Shown here one piece after another: positions 48,535-57,964 of a stretch of 64,000 nt of DNA. Position 1 is the stretch's first letter. Each line of letters starts with the position of its first letter. Source of the stretch: Limnohabitans sp. 15K (GTDB taxonomy: Bacteria > Pseudomonadota > Gammaproteobacteria > Burkholderiales > Burkholderiaceae_C); the NCBI RefSeq assembly GCF_002778285.1, contig NZ_NESM01000006.1, positions 1 through 64,000 of the forward strand, in the 5' to 3' direction. The position numbers and the translations under genes were made by a program. Under the pieces are notes generated by a model. The model saw nothing but the letters and a program-made list of their open reading frames with translations. It did not search any database and was not told the DNA's origin.

Positions 48535-49104
48535 ATGAGCATCAAGAGCGACAAGTGGATCCGCCGCATGGCTGAGCAGCACGGCATGATCGAGCCGTTT
48601 GAGCCTGGCCAAGTTCGGCAAAACGCGGCTGGCGAAAAAATTGTGAGCTACGGCACCAGCAGTTATGGCTACGACATCCGCTGCGCGCCCGAATTCAAGG
48701 TGTTCACCAACATTTACAGCACCGTGGTGGACCCGAAAAACTTCGATGAACGCAGTTTTGTGGACATCGAAGGCGATGTCTGCATCATCCCGCCCAACAG
48801 TTTTGCACTGGCCCGCACGGTCGAGTATTTCCGCATTCCGCGAAATGTGCTGACCATTTGTTTGGGCAAAAGCACTTACGCCCGCTGCGGCATCATCGTG
48901 AACGTGACACCCTTTGAGCCCGAGTGGGAAGGCTATGTCACGCTGGAGTTCAGCAACACCACGCCACTGCCCGCCAAGATTTATGCGGGTGAGGGCTGTG
49001 CCCAAGTGTTGTTCTTGGAGAGCGACGAAGTCTGCGAAACCAGTTACAAAGACCGCGGTGGCAAATACCAAGGCCAAGTGGGCGTGACTTTGCCCAAAAC
49101 CTGA
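48535..49104 (+). CDS. dcd: dCTP deaminase
   Basis: A 189-residue trimeric dUTPase-fold enzyme. [20 protein letters not shown], then [20 protein letters not shown] and [20 protein letters not shown] contain the nucleotide-binding and catalytic residues, including the glutamate of TPFEPEWEG. It makes dUTP from dCTP for thymidylate synthesis. The length is standard. AAGGGC lies 6 bases before the ATG. It is single, followed by rhlE 54 bases on. Confidence 0.95.
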   Translation: MSIKSDKWIRRMAEQHGMIEPFEPGQVRQNAAGEKIVSYGTSSYGYDIRCAPEFKVFTNIYSTVVDPKNFDERSFVDIEGDVCIIPPNSFALARTVEYFRIPRNVLTICLGKSTYARCGIIVNVTPFEPEWEGYVTLEFSNTTPLPAKIYAGEGCAQVLFLESDEVCETSYKDRGGKYQGQVGVTLPKT

Positions 49105-49158
49105 GGTTCAAAACCCGGTTTTTGGCCCGTCACCCCAAAATGAGACAATAGCGGGTTA

Positions 49159-50613
49159 ATGACCGACTCTTTTTCCAATTTATCGCTGGCGCCTACGCTG
49201 GCACGAGCCGTAGCCGAAATGGGCTACGAATCCATGACCCCTATCCAGGCCCAAGCCATTCCGGTGGTGTTGACGGGCCAGGACGTGATGGGCGCAGCCC
49301 AGACGGGCACAGGCAAGACGGCGGCGTTTTCGCTGCCTTTGCTGCAGCGCCTGCTCAAACACGAAAACCCCTCCACATCGCCCGCCCGTCACCCAGTGCG
49401 CGCTTTGGTGTTGTTGCCCACGCGTGAGCTGGCCGACCAGGTGGCCCAACAAATCAAGATGTACGCCAAATACACCCAGCTGCGCAGCGCGGTGGTGTTT
49501 GGCGGCATGGACATGAAGCCCCAGACCTTGGAGCTGAAAAAAGGCGTTGAGGTGCTGGTCGCCACACCGGGCCGTTTGCTGGACCACATCGAAGCCAAAA
49601 ACGCGGTCTTGAACCAGGTGGAATATGTGGTGCTGGACGAAGCCGACCGCATGTTGGACATCGGCTTTTTGCCCGATTTGCAGCGCATCCTGAGCTTTTT
49701 GCCCAAGCAGCGCACCACCTTGCTGTTCTCGGCCACCTTCTCGCCCGAGATCAAGCGCCTGGCCGGCAGTTACCTGCAAAACCCCATCACCATCGAAGTG
49801 GCCCGTCCCAATGAGACGGCTTCGACGGTCGAGCAGCGTTTTTACGCCGCACAAGACGATGACAAGCGCCGCGTGATCCGCAAGGTGCTGGACGACCGTG
49901 GCATCAAACAGGCGTTCATTTTTGTGAACAGCAAACTCGGTTGCGGCCGTCTGGCCCGTTCTTTGGAGCGTGAAGGCCTGCGCACTGCAGCTTTGCACGG
50001 CGACAAGAGCCAAGATGAACGCTTGAAGGCGTTGGAAGCCTTCAAAAAAGGCGAAGTCGATTTGTTGGTGTGTACCGATGTGGCCGCCCGCGGTCTGGAC
50101 ATCAAAGATGTGCCAGCCGTGTTCAACTTCGATGTGCCTTTCAACGCCGAAGACTATGTGCACCGCATTGGCCGTACCGGCCGTGCCGGGGCTTCTGGTT
50201 TGGCGGTGACGCTGGTCAGCCCTTCAGATGCTCGCTTGGTGGGTGACATTGAAAAGCTGATCAAGAAGAAGCTGGAAGTGGAAACCCTGCAGTTGGACAC
50301 GCGCCCCGCAGGCCCACCCCCTGAAAAGTGGGGTGAACGCGCCGAAGACCGCCCCCGTGCGCCTCGCGCCTACGAGGGCCGTCGCCGTGAGCACGATCCC
50401 CGAGACGCGTTGGATACACCGAATGAGCGACGCGGCGGCTTCCGCCCTGCGCCGATCAACCGCGATCCATTCTTCCAAAAACCCTACGAGCCCGCCGTCA
50501 CCGAAGCCAAAGCGAGTTGGGAGCCCAGCGGCCCGAAAACAGCTCGGTCGTCGATTTCGGCCAACATCAAGCCCAAGCGCAAAGTGGCGGCCTTGTTCAA
50601 ATCGGGCGAGTAA
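49159..50613 (+). CDS. rhlE: DEAD-box RNA helicase (RhlE type)
   Basis: A 484-residue helicase. Q motif PIQAQAIPV, motif I AQTGTGKTAAF (about 51-61), motif II VLDEADRML, motif III FSATF and motif VI HRIGRTGRAG are all present. The Arg/Pro-rich tail (about 385-484; RPRAPRAYEGRRREHDPRDA) is typical of RhlE-type RNA-binding extensions. It acts in ribosome assembly or mRNA decay. The starting residues TDSFSNLSLAP fit the family. Confidence 0.92.
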   Translation: MTDSFSNLSLAPTLARAVAEMGYESMTPIQAQAIPVVLTGQDVMGAAQTGTGKTAAFSLPLLQRLLKHENPSTSPARHPVRALVLLPTRELADQVAQQIKMYAKYTQLRSAVVFGGMDMKPQTLELKKGVEVLVATPGRLLDHIEAKNAVLNQVEYVVLDEADRMLDIGFLPDLQRILSFLPKQRTTLLFSATFSPEIKRLAGSYLQNPITIEVARPNETASTVEQRFYAAQDDDKRRVIRKVLDDRGIKQAFIFVNSKLGCGRLARSLEREGLRTAALHGDKSQDERLKALEAFKKGEVDLLVCTDVAARGLDIKDVPAVFNFDVPFNAEDYVHRIGRTGRAGASGLAVTLVSPSDARLVGDIEKLIKKKLEVETLQLDTRPAGPPPEKWGERAEDRPRAPRAYEGRRREHDPRDALDTPNERRGGFRPAPINRDPFFQKPYEPAVTEAKASWEPSGPKTARSSISANIKPKRKVAALFKSGE

Positions 50614-50725
50614 GTAGCTTGCAAGTGCTCGCCCAACCGGGCAGGCGCTTGAGATGATCGGGTTGGATGCCCGGTCTTTCACAGGGCTTCAATCGGGTGT
50701 CATTTGAGGCTGTCAAAATGACGCC

Positions 50726-52954
50726 ATGCGCGATACCTGTTCTACCCCTCCTTTTCCTTTTGTGGCCCTTCCTTTGAAGAGCCACTGGCCCGCTTTGAAT
50801 CTAGGCTTGGTCACATCGGCAGTCGTTTGGATGGCTGCGCCAGGCATGGCATTGGCGCAAGCACCTTCATCTGCTGCCCCCTCAACCGACCTCGGGCAAG
50901 TCGAAATTCGTGGCACCCGCAACACCGACACTGAAGCGCGGCAACAGTCCACCGCTTCCAAAATCGTGATTGGGCGTGAAGAGATTGAGAAACAAGGCGA
51001 TGCCAGTTTGGGCGAAGTGCTCAAGCGCTTGCCGGGCATCACTGTGCAGGGAGCGCCAGGTCGAGGCGGCGCGATTCGCATGCGCGGCTTGGGTAGCGGT
51101 TACACCCAAATTTTGCTGGACGGCGAGCGCATGCCGCCTGGTTTTTCGGTGGACTCTTTGACCCCTGAACAGGTGGAGCGCATTGAAATTTTGCGTGCAC
51201 CGACCGCAGAGACGGGCGCTCGCGCCATCGCGGGCACCATCAACATCGTGCTGCGCGAGGGGCAAAAAGCCACGCCCGACGATTTGAAAATCACCCGCAG
51301 CCAAGAAAATGGCCAAGGCTCGAGCATGGTGAATTGGGTGCACAACCTGAACACGGCACCCTTGAGCGGTACTTTCACGCTGTCGGCCATGGACAACCAA
51401 CGTGCCGACCAAAGCCTGACCGAGATCGATTCGGATTACCGCGATGACCAAGTGCGCACGACAGAGTCCTCGGGGCGTCGCCAGGGCGTCCACGCCAATG
51501 CCCGCTTACAGTGGAAAGGTGAGCAGGGCAAAACCCTGACCTTGACGCCTTTTCTGATTTATTCCGAATTTGCCGCCCATGGCCGCATCAATGCCCAAAG
51601 GCTCTCGTCAAACGCCATCACCGACACAGCTTTGACCGACAACGAAAGCCGGTACGCTGCTGCCCGTTTGAACGGCCAGTGGGGCCAGCGCTTGTCGGCC
51701 GATGACCGTTTGGAGGTGCGTTTTGGCCTGGGTCAGGCCAAGTACGACCAGCACCTCATGCAGACCGCGGTGGCCAGCACGGGGCTTTTGTTCAATGCCT
51801 TGGATGAGCAACGCTTCACAGACCGCAGCACCAGTTTGAACGCGAAGTGGACCCGAGTCCTAGACAGTGGCCACCAGCTGGTCAGTGGCTTGGAGCATGA
51901 AGGCGTGCGCCGCGTGGAAGAAGCCAGCGCCGGTGCGGGCGACGAGAGTGGCAACCTGAAGGCGCGCACCGCGCGTTGGGCGGCCTACACGCAAGACGAG
52001 TTCAAGATCAATCCGAACTGGTCGGCCTATGCGGGCATTCGCTACGAAACCATTCTGACCGAAGGCCAAGTGATGGAGGAGCTCAAGCGCAACAAAAGCC
52101 AGGTGTGGACACCGCTGCTCCATGCCTTGTGGAAGCCTGACCCGGCCAAGCGAGACCAAGTGCGCATGAGCCTGACGCGCAGCTACAAGACGCCAACGCT
52201 CTACAACTTGGTCGCACCACTGCGGTATTCACGCGACTTCCCTTCGTCTGGTAACAACGTACCCACCCAGCCCGACCGCGTGGGCAACCCCGACCTGCGG
52301 GCCGAATTGGCGACCGGCATTGACCTCGGGTTTGAACGCTATCTGGAGGGCGGCGGCGTGCTCAGCGCCAATGTGTTCCGTCGGAACATCCAAGACCTGA
52401 TCCGATACCAGACCCGTTTGCAAACGGTCGCTTGGTCAACCCAACAGCGATGGGTCTCCACGCCCTTGAACGTTGGAGATGCCGTCACCCAGGGCGTCGA
52501 GCTGGAAGCCAAGTTCCGCTTGAACCAAGCCTGGGCTGAGGCTTGGCCTGTGGACATTCGCAGCAACATCAGTTTTTTCCGTTCCAAAGTTTTAGACATT
52601 CCTGGCCCGAACAACCGCCTGGACCAGCAGCCCAACATGACCGCCAACCTGGGGGGCGATTACCGTTTGCGCAGCTTGCCGCTGACCTTGGGTGGCAACC
52701 TCAACTGGAATCCGGATTACGACACACGCCGCAGCCAAGAGCAGTGGTCGTACCAAGGCGTCAAGCGCGTTTTGGATGTCTACGGCCAGTGGCGTTTTTC
52801 TTCGGTAACCGCCTTGCGCTTGACGGTGAGCAACCTGGTGCCAAGAGACTATGAGACCGCCACCACCTTCTTGACAGGCGCGCAGCACGAGACAGCCAAG
52901 ACCACAGACCGCAATTGGCGCAACATCCAGCTGCGCCTCGAAATGAAAATCTAA
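50726..52954 (+). CDS. TonB-dependent outer-membrane receptor
   Basis: A 742-residue receptor. The signal peptide ends near ALAQ (about residue 45, long because of an extended N-region). The plug domain covers about 60-180 (VIGREEIEKQGDASLGEVLK, MRGLGSGYTQILLDGERMPP, ERIEILRAPTAETG). The barrel follows and ends in NIQLRLEMKI, with the final hydrophobic residue usual for outer-membrane insertion. Ligand is unknown; iron-siderophore or another scarce nutrient is possible. An alpha/beta hydrolase follows 20 bases downstream. Confidence 0.88.
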   Translation: MRDTCSTPPFPFVALPLKSHWPALNLGLVTSAVVWMAAPGMALAQAPSSAAPSTDLGQVEIRGTRNTDTEARQQSTASKIVIGREEIEKQGDASLGEVLKRLPGITVQGAPGRGGAIRMRGLGSGYTQILLDGERMPPGFSVDSLTPEQVERIEILRAPTAETGARAIAGTINIVLREGQKATPDDLKITRSQENGQGSSMVNWVHNLNTAPLSGTFTLSAMDNQRADQSLTEIDSDYRDDQVRTTESSGRRQGVHANARLQWKGEQGKTLTLTPFLIYSEFAAHGRINAQRLSSNAITDTALTDNESRYAAARLNGQWGQRLSADDRLEVRFGLGQAKYDQHLMQTAVASTGLLFNALDEQRFTDRSTSLNAKWTRVLDSGHQLVSGLEHEGVRRVEEASAGAGDESGNLKARTARWAAYTQDEFKINPNWSAYAGIRYETILTEGQVMEELKRNKSQVWTPLLHALWKPDPAKRDQVRMSLTRSYKTPTLYNLVAPLRYSRDFPSSGNNVPTQPDRVGNPDLRAELATGIDLGFERYLEGGGVLSANVFRRNIQDLIRYQTRLQTVAWSTQQRWVSTPLNVGDAVTQGVELEAKFRLNQAWAEAWPVDIRSNISFFRSKVLDIPGPNNRLDQQPNMTANLGGDYRLRSLPLTLGGNLNWNPDYDTRRSQEQWSYQGVKRVLDVYGQWRFSSVTALRLTVSNLVPRDYETATTFLTGAQHETAKTTDRNWRNIQLRLEMKI

Positions 52955-52974
52955 ATCCAAAAAAGGAGACACCC

Positions 52975-53850
52975 ATGCCCATCAAAGACGCCGCTTGGCA
53001 CGACCGCATGTACAACAACCGGGCATTGGTGCCCGATTTTGCAGACCACTTTGCGCACTGGAAAGGGGCCTCGGTTCAAGCGCGTGAGTCGCTCAAGCCG
53101 CTTCTGGACATCCCTTATGGCGACGGCCCCAATGAAACGTTGGACATCTTTCCGGCGGCCCAAGCCAACGCGCCTGTCGTGGTTTTCATCCATGGCGGCT
53201 ACTGGCGCAGCTTGGACAAGGCTGACCATTCATTTGTGGCCCCAGCTTTGCGCGATATGGGCGCTAGTGTGGTGGTGGTCAATTACGCCTTGTGTCCCGG
53301 AACCGACGCGCAGCCTGTGACGGTACCTGACATCGCCTTGCAAATGGCCCGGGCCACAGCCTGGGTCTGGCGACACATTGCCGAGCATGGCGGTGACCGC
53401 AGCAACATCACCGTGATCGGCCATTCGGCGGGAGGCCATTTGGCGGCCATGATGCTGGGCTGTGATTGGAAGGCCGTGGGGCGCGATTTGCCGGTGGGTC
53501 TGGTGCGTAAAACCATGTCGATTTCCGGGCTGTTTGATCTCGAGCCTGTGCGCAAAACACCGTTTGTGCAGGGCGATCTGCGACTGACGCCTCAGCATGT
53601 GCGCATGGCCAGTCCAGCCAAATGGCAGCGTCCTCGCAAAGGCGTGCTGTTCACCGTGGTGGGAGGCGATGAGAGCCCCGAATTTTTGCGGCACAACCGC
53701 TTGATTCACCAAGCTTGGGGACCCAAAACCGTGCCCGTGTGTGAGGATCTGCCTGGCTTGAACCACTTCAGCGTGGTGACGGATTTGACCCGTGTCGGCA
53801 GCCGTTTGAATGCATTGGCCAAAACCTTGATTGAGCTGCCACCCGCCTGA
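52975..53850 (+). CDS. Alpha/beta hydrolase (kynurenine formamidase/esterase-like)
   Basis: A 291-residue alpha/beta hydrolase. The oxyanion motif is HGGYWRS (about 66-72) and the nucleophile elbow is GHSAGG (about 150-155). The acid and histidine are likely in TVVGGDESPEF and LNHFSVVTD. The HGGYW form is typical of kynurenine formamidase and carbamate/formamide esterases. AAGGAG lies 8 bases before the ATG. It may be co-transcribed with the TonB receptor. Substrate is unknown. Confidence 0.83.
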   Translation: MPIKDAAWHDRMYNNRALVPDFADHFAHWKGASVQARESLKPLLDIPYGDGPNETLDIFPAAQANAPVVVFIHGGYWRSLDKADHSFVAPALRDMGASVVVVNYALCPGTDAQPVTVPDIALQMARATAWVWRHIAEHGGDRSNITVIGHSAGGHLAAMMLGCDWKAVGRDLPVGLVRKTMSISGLFDLEPVRKTPFVQGDLRLTPQHVRMASPAKWQRPRKGVLFTVVGGDESPEFLRHNRLIHQAWGPKTVPVCEDLPGLNHFSVVTDLTRVGSRLNALAKTLIELPPA

Positions 53851-53869
53851 TCGAAACTGACGCTGCAAA

Positions 53870-53899
53870 AAAAGGGCAAGCCATCAGGCTTGCCCTTTT
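53870..53899. terminator. Bidirectional terminator between convergent genes
   Basis: AAAAGGGCAAGCC and GGCTTGCCCTTTT are perfect complements with a 4-base loop. The A and T runs allow it to serve both the hydrolase and the M20 gene. Confidence 0.9.
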
Positions 53900-53918
53900 G
53901 CTTGAAGGGTGTTGGGGT

Positions 53919-55124
53919 TCAAGCAGGCAAGAAACGCTCGACCAGCAATGACCAATAGGCTGAACCCACAGCCACGTTCTTGTCGTTGAAGTCGTAGCCC
54001 GGGTTGTGCACCATGCAGGCGCCGTGGCCGTCGCCCGAGCCATCGCCATTGCCGATCAGCAAGTAGCTGCCTGGCACTTCTTCGAGCATGAAGGCGAAGT
54101 CTTCGCTGCCGTTCAAGGCGCGGCCTTGGCGCACGACTTTATCCGCCCCCACCAGTTCTTCGGCCACATCGCGAGCGAAGTCGGTTTCAGCCAAGTGGTT
54201 CACCAGCACGGGGTAGCCGCGTTGGTAGTCGATGTCGGCTGTCACGCCGTAGCTTTGCGCTTGCGCGTGAACCAGTTCGGTGATGCGCTTTTCGAGCAGG
54301 ATGCGCACATCGCGGTCCAGCGAGCGCACACTCAGTTTGAGCGTGGCGGTTTGCGGGATCACGTTGTTGGCCACGCCCGCATTGAACGCACCCACGGTGA
54401 TGATGGCCATTTGCTGCGGATCGACATTGCGTGCCACGATGCTTTGCAGCCCCATGACGATGGCCGAGCCCGCCACCACCGGGTCAGCGGCCACATGCGG
54501 CATGGCGCCGTGCCCGCCTTTCCCGTGCAAGGTGATGGTCACGTTGTCAGAAGACGCCATGGCCGAGCCATCGCGCAAAACCAGGTGGCCTTGCGGGTGT
54601 GTGGGCATGTTGTGCATGGCAAAGATGGCGTCGCAGGGGAAGCGCTTGAACAGACCGTCTTCCATCATCTTCTTAGCGCCGCCCAGGCCTTCTTCGGCGG
54701 GCTGGAAAATCAGGTTCACAGTGCCCGAAAACTCACCTTTTTGGGCGATGTGCTTGGCTGCTGCCAGCAACATGGCGGTGTGGCCGTCATGGCCGCAGGC
54801 GTGCATGATGCCCACGTTGCAGCTGGCGTAAGGCAGGCCAGTGGCCTCGTCAATTGGCAAGGCGTCCATGTCGGCACGGATGCCGATGCTTTTCGTTCCT
54901 GAGCCTTTTTTGAGCTGGCCTACCAGGCCCGTGCCGCCCAAACCCCGCGTGACTTGGTAGCCCCAGGCGCTCAGTTGCTCTGCCACCAGATCGCTGGTGC
55001 GGTACTCCTTGTAGCCCATCTCCGGGTGCTTGTGGATGTCACGGCGCACCGCGATGAATTCATCCGCCTGGGCATGCAAGGCGTGCAGTTTGTCGTGCAG
55101 AAAAGCTTCGCTGGGTGCGTTCAT
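53919..55124 (-). CDS. M20-family amidohydrolase (hippurate hydrolase/IAA-amino-acid hydrolase type)
   Basis: A 401-residue M20D hydrolase. MHACGHDGHTAMLL (about 107-120) provides a cysteine and histidine ligands, FQPAEEGLGGAKKMMEDGLF the catalytic glutamates, and GKGGHGAMPH the lid. Such enzymes release aromatic or other carboxylic acids from N-acyl amino acids. The gene starts 22 bases before the end of a Bug receptor gene on the same strand, so a periplasmic receptor and a hydrolase are co-expressed. It belongs to a different M20 group from the protein at 7658. Confidence 0.88.
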   Translation of the reverse strand: MNAPSEAFLHDKLHALHAQADEFIAVRRDIHKHPEMGYKEYRTSDLVAEQLSAWGYQVTRGLGGTGLVGQLKKGSGTKSIGIRADMDALPIDEATGLPYASCNVGIMHACGHDGHTAMLLAAAKHIAQKGEFSGTVNLIFQPAEEGLGGAKKMMEDGLFKRFPCDAIFAMHNMPTHPQGHLVLRDGSAMASSDNVTITLHGKGGHGAMPHVAADPVVAGSAIVMGLQSIVARNVDPQQMAIITVGAFNAGVANNVIPQTATLKLSVRSLDRDVRILLEKRITELVHAQAQSYGVTADIDYQRGYPVLVNHLAETDFARDVAEELVGADKVVRQGRALNGSEDFAFMLEEVPGSYLLIGNGDGSGDGHGACMVHNPGYDFNDKNVAVGSAYWSLLVERFLPA

Positions 55125-55147
55125 GAAAAGCCTCTTGGGGGAGTGGA

Positions 55148-56125
55148 TTACTGAGCTTGCAGATTAATCGATTTGGCGATGGCGCGGTAGCGCTCGATGT
55201 CGCCAAGGTAAATGCGAGCCAGTTCCGTGGGGGTGCGTGAAGGCAGCACCACGTTGCCGCTGGCTTCCAGTGCCTTGCGGGTTTCGGGCACTTCAGCGGC
55301 CGCATAAAAGGCTTTGTTCAGGGTGTTGACCACGGCGTCCGGGGTGTTTTTGTGCACTTGCACACCGGCCCAGATGTCAAAGTCCATGCCTTCCAGACCT
55401 TTCATGGCGGCCATGGCCGGGAATTGCTTGAACAGCGCGTGCGGGGTTTTGGCGGTCACGGCCAAGCCTTGGACCTTGCCGTCGATGAGGGTTTGCGGAA
55501 TCGAGCCGGCCAGGGGCAGGAAAGCCATGTCAATTTGGCCCCCCATCAGGTCGGTCAAAAGCGGCGCAATTCCTTTGTAGGGAACATGCAACATTTGCAC
55601 CTGGGTCAGTTGGGAGAATTTCTCGCCCACCAGGTGGTACAGCGAGCCGGGGCCCACGCTGCCGTAGCTCAGCGGCTTATCGGCATTCTTGCGGGCCAAT
55701 GCCAGCAGCTCGTCCACGGTTTTGACGTTAAGCGAGTTGCGCACCGCCAAGATGGTCGTGGTGGTGGCGAATTGCGCAACCAGCTTGAAGTCTTCGGATT
55801 TGTACTTCACGCCCTGGATGGCCATGGGGGCCAGAACCAGCTCCATGGGGCTGCCCAAGCTCAGGGTGTAACCGTCGGCCGGTGCGTTGACCAATTTGGC
55901 CATGCCGATCGCACCACCGGCCCCGCCAATGTTCTCGATGATCATGGTCTGACCCAGTTTGGCTGCCGCGTCGGGCTGGACCTTGCGGGCAAAAAAGTCA
56001 GACGGCCCACCGGCTGGGTAGGGCACGATCAGGTTGATGGTTTTCGAGGGATAGGTCTGCGCCATGGCAGGGCCAAAGGCGCTGGCGACCACGACCAGGC
56101 TGCTGAGAAGGGTTTTGACGTTCAT
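55148..56125 (-). CDS. Bug/TctC-family periplasmic binding protein with M20 hydrolase
   Basis: A 325-residue receptor with a signal peptide ending at AMAQ (about residue 23). TINLIVPYPAGGPSDFFARK, MIIENIGGAGGAIGMAKLVN and GYTLSLGSPMELVLAPMA are the usual family segments. I chose the ATG at 56125 (MNVKTLLSS) because the longer frame from 56206 crosses the promoter shared with the divergent LysR gene. It precedes the M20 hydrolase gene on the same strand and presumably binds its substrate or product. Confidence 0.87.
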   Translation of the reverse strand: MNVKTLLSSLVVVASAFGPAMAQTYPSKTINLIVPYPAGGPSDFFARKVQPDAAAKLGQTMIIENIGGAGGAIGMAKLVNAPADGYTLSLGSPMELVLAPMAIQGVKYKSEDFKLVAQFATTTTILAVRNSLNVKTVDELLALARKNADKPLSYGSVGPGSLYHLVGEKFSQLTQVQMLHVPYKGIAPLLTDLMGGQIDMAFLPLAGSIPQTLIDGKVQGLAVTAKTPHALFKQFPAMAAMKGLEGMDFDIWAGVQVHKNTPDAVVNTLNKAFYAAAEVPETRKALEASGNVVLPSRTPTELARIYLGDIERYRAIAKSINLQAQ

Positions 56126-56244
56126 AGTGTCTCCGTTCGGTTTGAAGTTCTGCATGGTTGAAATGACCATGGGTGCATCGTAAAAATGCCAATTCAATGT
56201 GTCCAATGACTTATTTTTCTGATATTGATTCGTAAAATGAATAC

Positions 56245-57150
56245 ATGAACCTCAGACACTTGGAGCATTGGCTGGCACTGGCCGAAACCGGCTCCTTCAG
56301 CCGTGCGGCAGAAAAGCTGCACATCACCCAGTCGGCCTTGAGCCGCAGCATCCAGGCGCTCGAAGATGACTTGGGCGGGATATTGGTGGACCGCATCGGC
56401 AAAAAAAATGAGCTGACGCCTTTGGGCCGGTCGGTCCTGGATCGGGCAAGGCGCATCGTGCACGAAGCCCAAGAACTCAAAGAGGGCGCTGCCTTGCTGC
56501 AGCAAGGCGGCTTGGGCACTTTGCGGGTGGGCTTGGGCTCTGGCCCCGGCGCCATGCTGATGACGCCTTGGCTGGTCTACATGGCCAAGTACCACCCCAC
56601 GGTGCAGGTGACCGTCTCACGCGGGTCCACCGAGCTGCAATTGACCCAGCTGCGCGAGCGGCAGCTCGACGCCTTGGTGGTGGACGTGCGGCAGGTGGAA
56701 GCCGCACCGGACTTGAAGATGGCGCATGTGGTGGAGATGCGTGCTGGCTTCGTGTGCCGCCAGGGGCACCCACTGCTGAGCCTTCACCCCGATGGCGTGC
56801 CCTTTGACGCATTGCTGGCTTTCCCCATCGCCTCTATCCCGCTGTCGCAAGAGGTGGCCCGCTTGCTGGTGGACCACTACGGCCCTCAGGCCAACCCCGC
56901 ACAAATGACCACCTTGCAGTGTGAAGACATCGCCAGCCTCATCGATGTGGTGGGGCAGACCGATGCGATTTACTTGGGCATCGTGGGCGCTGCGCGCGAG
57001 GGCATGGCCCAAGGCGGTTTGGTCGAGTTGCCGATGCAAACACCGCTGAAAGCGCAGGCTCGGCTGGGCCTCATCACCTTGGTCGGCCGCAGCGAGTTGC
57101 CAGCCATGTCGGTGTTTGGCGAATTTGTCCAAAAACACTTGACCGATTGA
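56245..57150 (+). CDS. LysR-family regulator divergent from the Bug-M20 pair
   Basis: A 301-residue LysR regulator with MNLRHLEHWLALAETGSFSR and the helix-turn-helix RAAEKLHITQSALSRSIQAL at about 20-40. The effector domain covers 90-295. The gap of 119 bases to the divergent Bug gene is AT-rich and should hold the regulated promoters. A TauE-type transporter gene follows 19 bases downstream, so regulator and exporter may be co-transcribed. Confidence 0.88.
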   Translation: MNLRHLEHWLALAETGSFSRAAEKLHITQSALSRSIQALEDDLGGILVDRIGKKNELTPLGRSVLDRARRIVHEAQELKEGAALLQQGGLGTLRVGLGSGPGAMLMTPWLVYMAKYHPTVQVTVSRGSTELQLTQLRERQLDALVVDVRQVEAAPDLKMAHVVEMRAGFVCRQGHPLLSLHPDGVPFDALLAFPIASIPLSQEVARLLVDHYGPQANPAQMTTLQCEDIASLIDVVGQTDAIYLGIVGAAREGMAQGGLVELPMQTPLKAQARLGLITLVGRSELPAMSVFGEFVQKHLTD

Positions 57151-57169
57151 CGGCCAAAAAGGAATCACG

Positions 57170-57901
57170 ATGCAGGAATGGCTTGACCCCATGGGGGTGG
57201 TTTTGCTGGGTTACACGGTACTGGGGCTGACGGGCTTTGGCTCGGCGCTGGTCATCGTGCCGCTGTTGGCTTGGCAGTGGCCCTTGCCTGAGGTGGTGGC
57301 GTTGACTTTGCTGATGGATGTGCCCGCTTCAGCGTTTCACAGTGGGCTGAACTGGCGGCAGGTGCAGTGGCGTGAGTTGCGGCGTTTGGTGCCCGGGCTG
57401 GTGGTGGGCACTGTGCTGGGTTTGTGGCTCATGCCGCATTTGCAGGCCCGCTGGCCACTCTTGCTGCTGGGCTTGTATGTGGCGGCTGTGGGCGTCAATG
57501 CCTTGCGCCCGGCGGCGCAGCGCACAGGTCTGCCCGCGCCCCTCTGGGCTTATCCGGTGGGCACGGCCATTGGCTTGGTTGAAATGCTCTTTGGCACCGC
57601 GGGGCCGCTCGTGGTGGCGTGGCTGAGCCGCCGTGTGGCCGATGTGAAGCAAATGCGTGCCAGCACACCCATGATCATCACCGTGGCCGCCAGCACCGTG
57701 CTGGCGGGCATGGGGTGGGAGGGGCGTTTGAGCAGCGACTTGCTTTGGCAACGCTGGTTGGTGTTGATTGGTGTGGCCCTCACGGGCGTCTGGTTGGGGC
57801 ACCGCGTGGCACACCATGTGCCCGTGGCCCGGCTGCGACAGATCATTTGCGGCTTGTTGGTTGTCAGCGGCCTGATGCTGGCACTCAGGGCTTTGCGCTG
57901 A
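57170..57901 (+). CDS. TauE/SafE-family membrane transporter
   Basis: A 243-residue membrane protein with about seven or eight helices of the TauE/SafE (sulfite exporter, DUF81) family. LTGFGSALVIVPLLAWQWPL and IGLVEMLFGTAGPLVVAWLS are the two halves of the internal repeat. The family moves organic or sulfur-containing anions. AAGGA precedes the ATG. It completes the LysR/Bug/M20 cluster, suggesting uptake or release of a carboxylate. Confidence 0.83.
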   Translation: MQEWLDPMGVVLLGYTVLGLTGFGSALVIVPLLAWQWPLPEVVALTLLMDVPASAFHSGLNWRQVQWRELRRLVPGLVVGTVLGLWLMPHLQARWPLLLLGLYVAAVGVNALRPAAQRTGLPAPLWAYPVGTAIGLVEMLFGTAGPLVVAWLSRRVADVKQMRASTPMIITVAASTVLAGMGWEGRLSSDLLWQRWLVLIGVALTGVWLGHRVAHHVPVARLRQIICGLLVVSGLMLALRALR

Positions 57902-57915
57902 CGCCTTTGAACCCC

Positions 57916-57946
57916 AAAAAAAGGGAGCCATGAGGCTCCCTTTTTT
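57916..57946. terminator. Bidirectional terminator between TauE and guaC
   Basis: AAAAAAAGGGAGCC and GGCTCCCTTTTTT form an almost perfect stem with an ATGA loop. It is placed between convergent genes. Confidence 0.92.
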
Positions 57947-57964
57947 GTTCAAGCGACGACGGGT

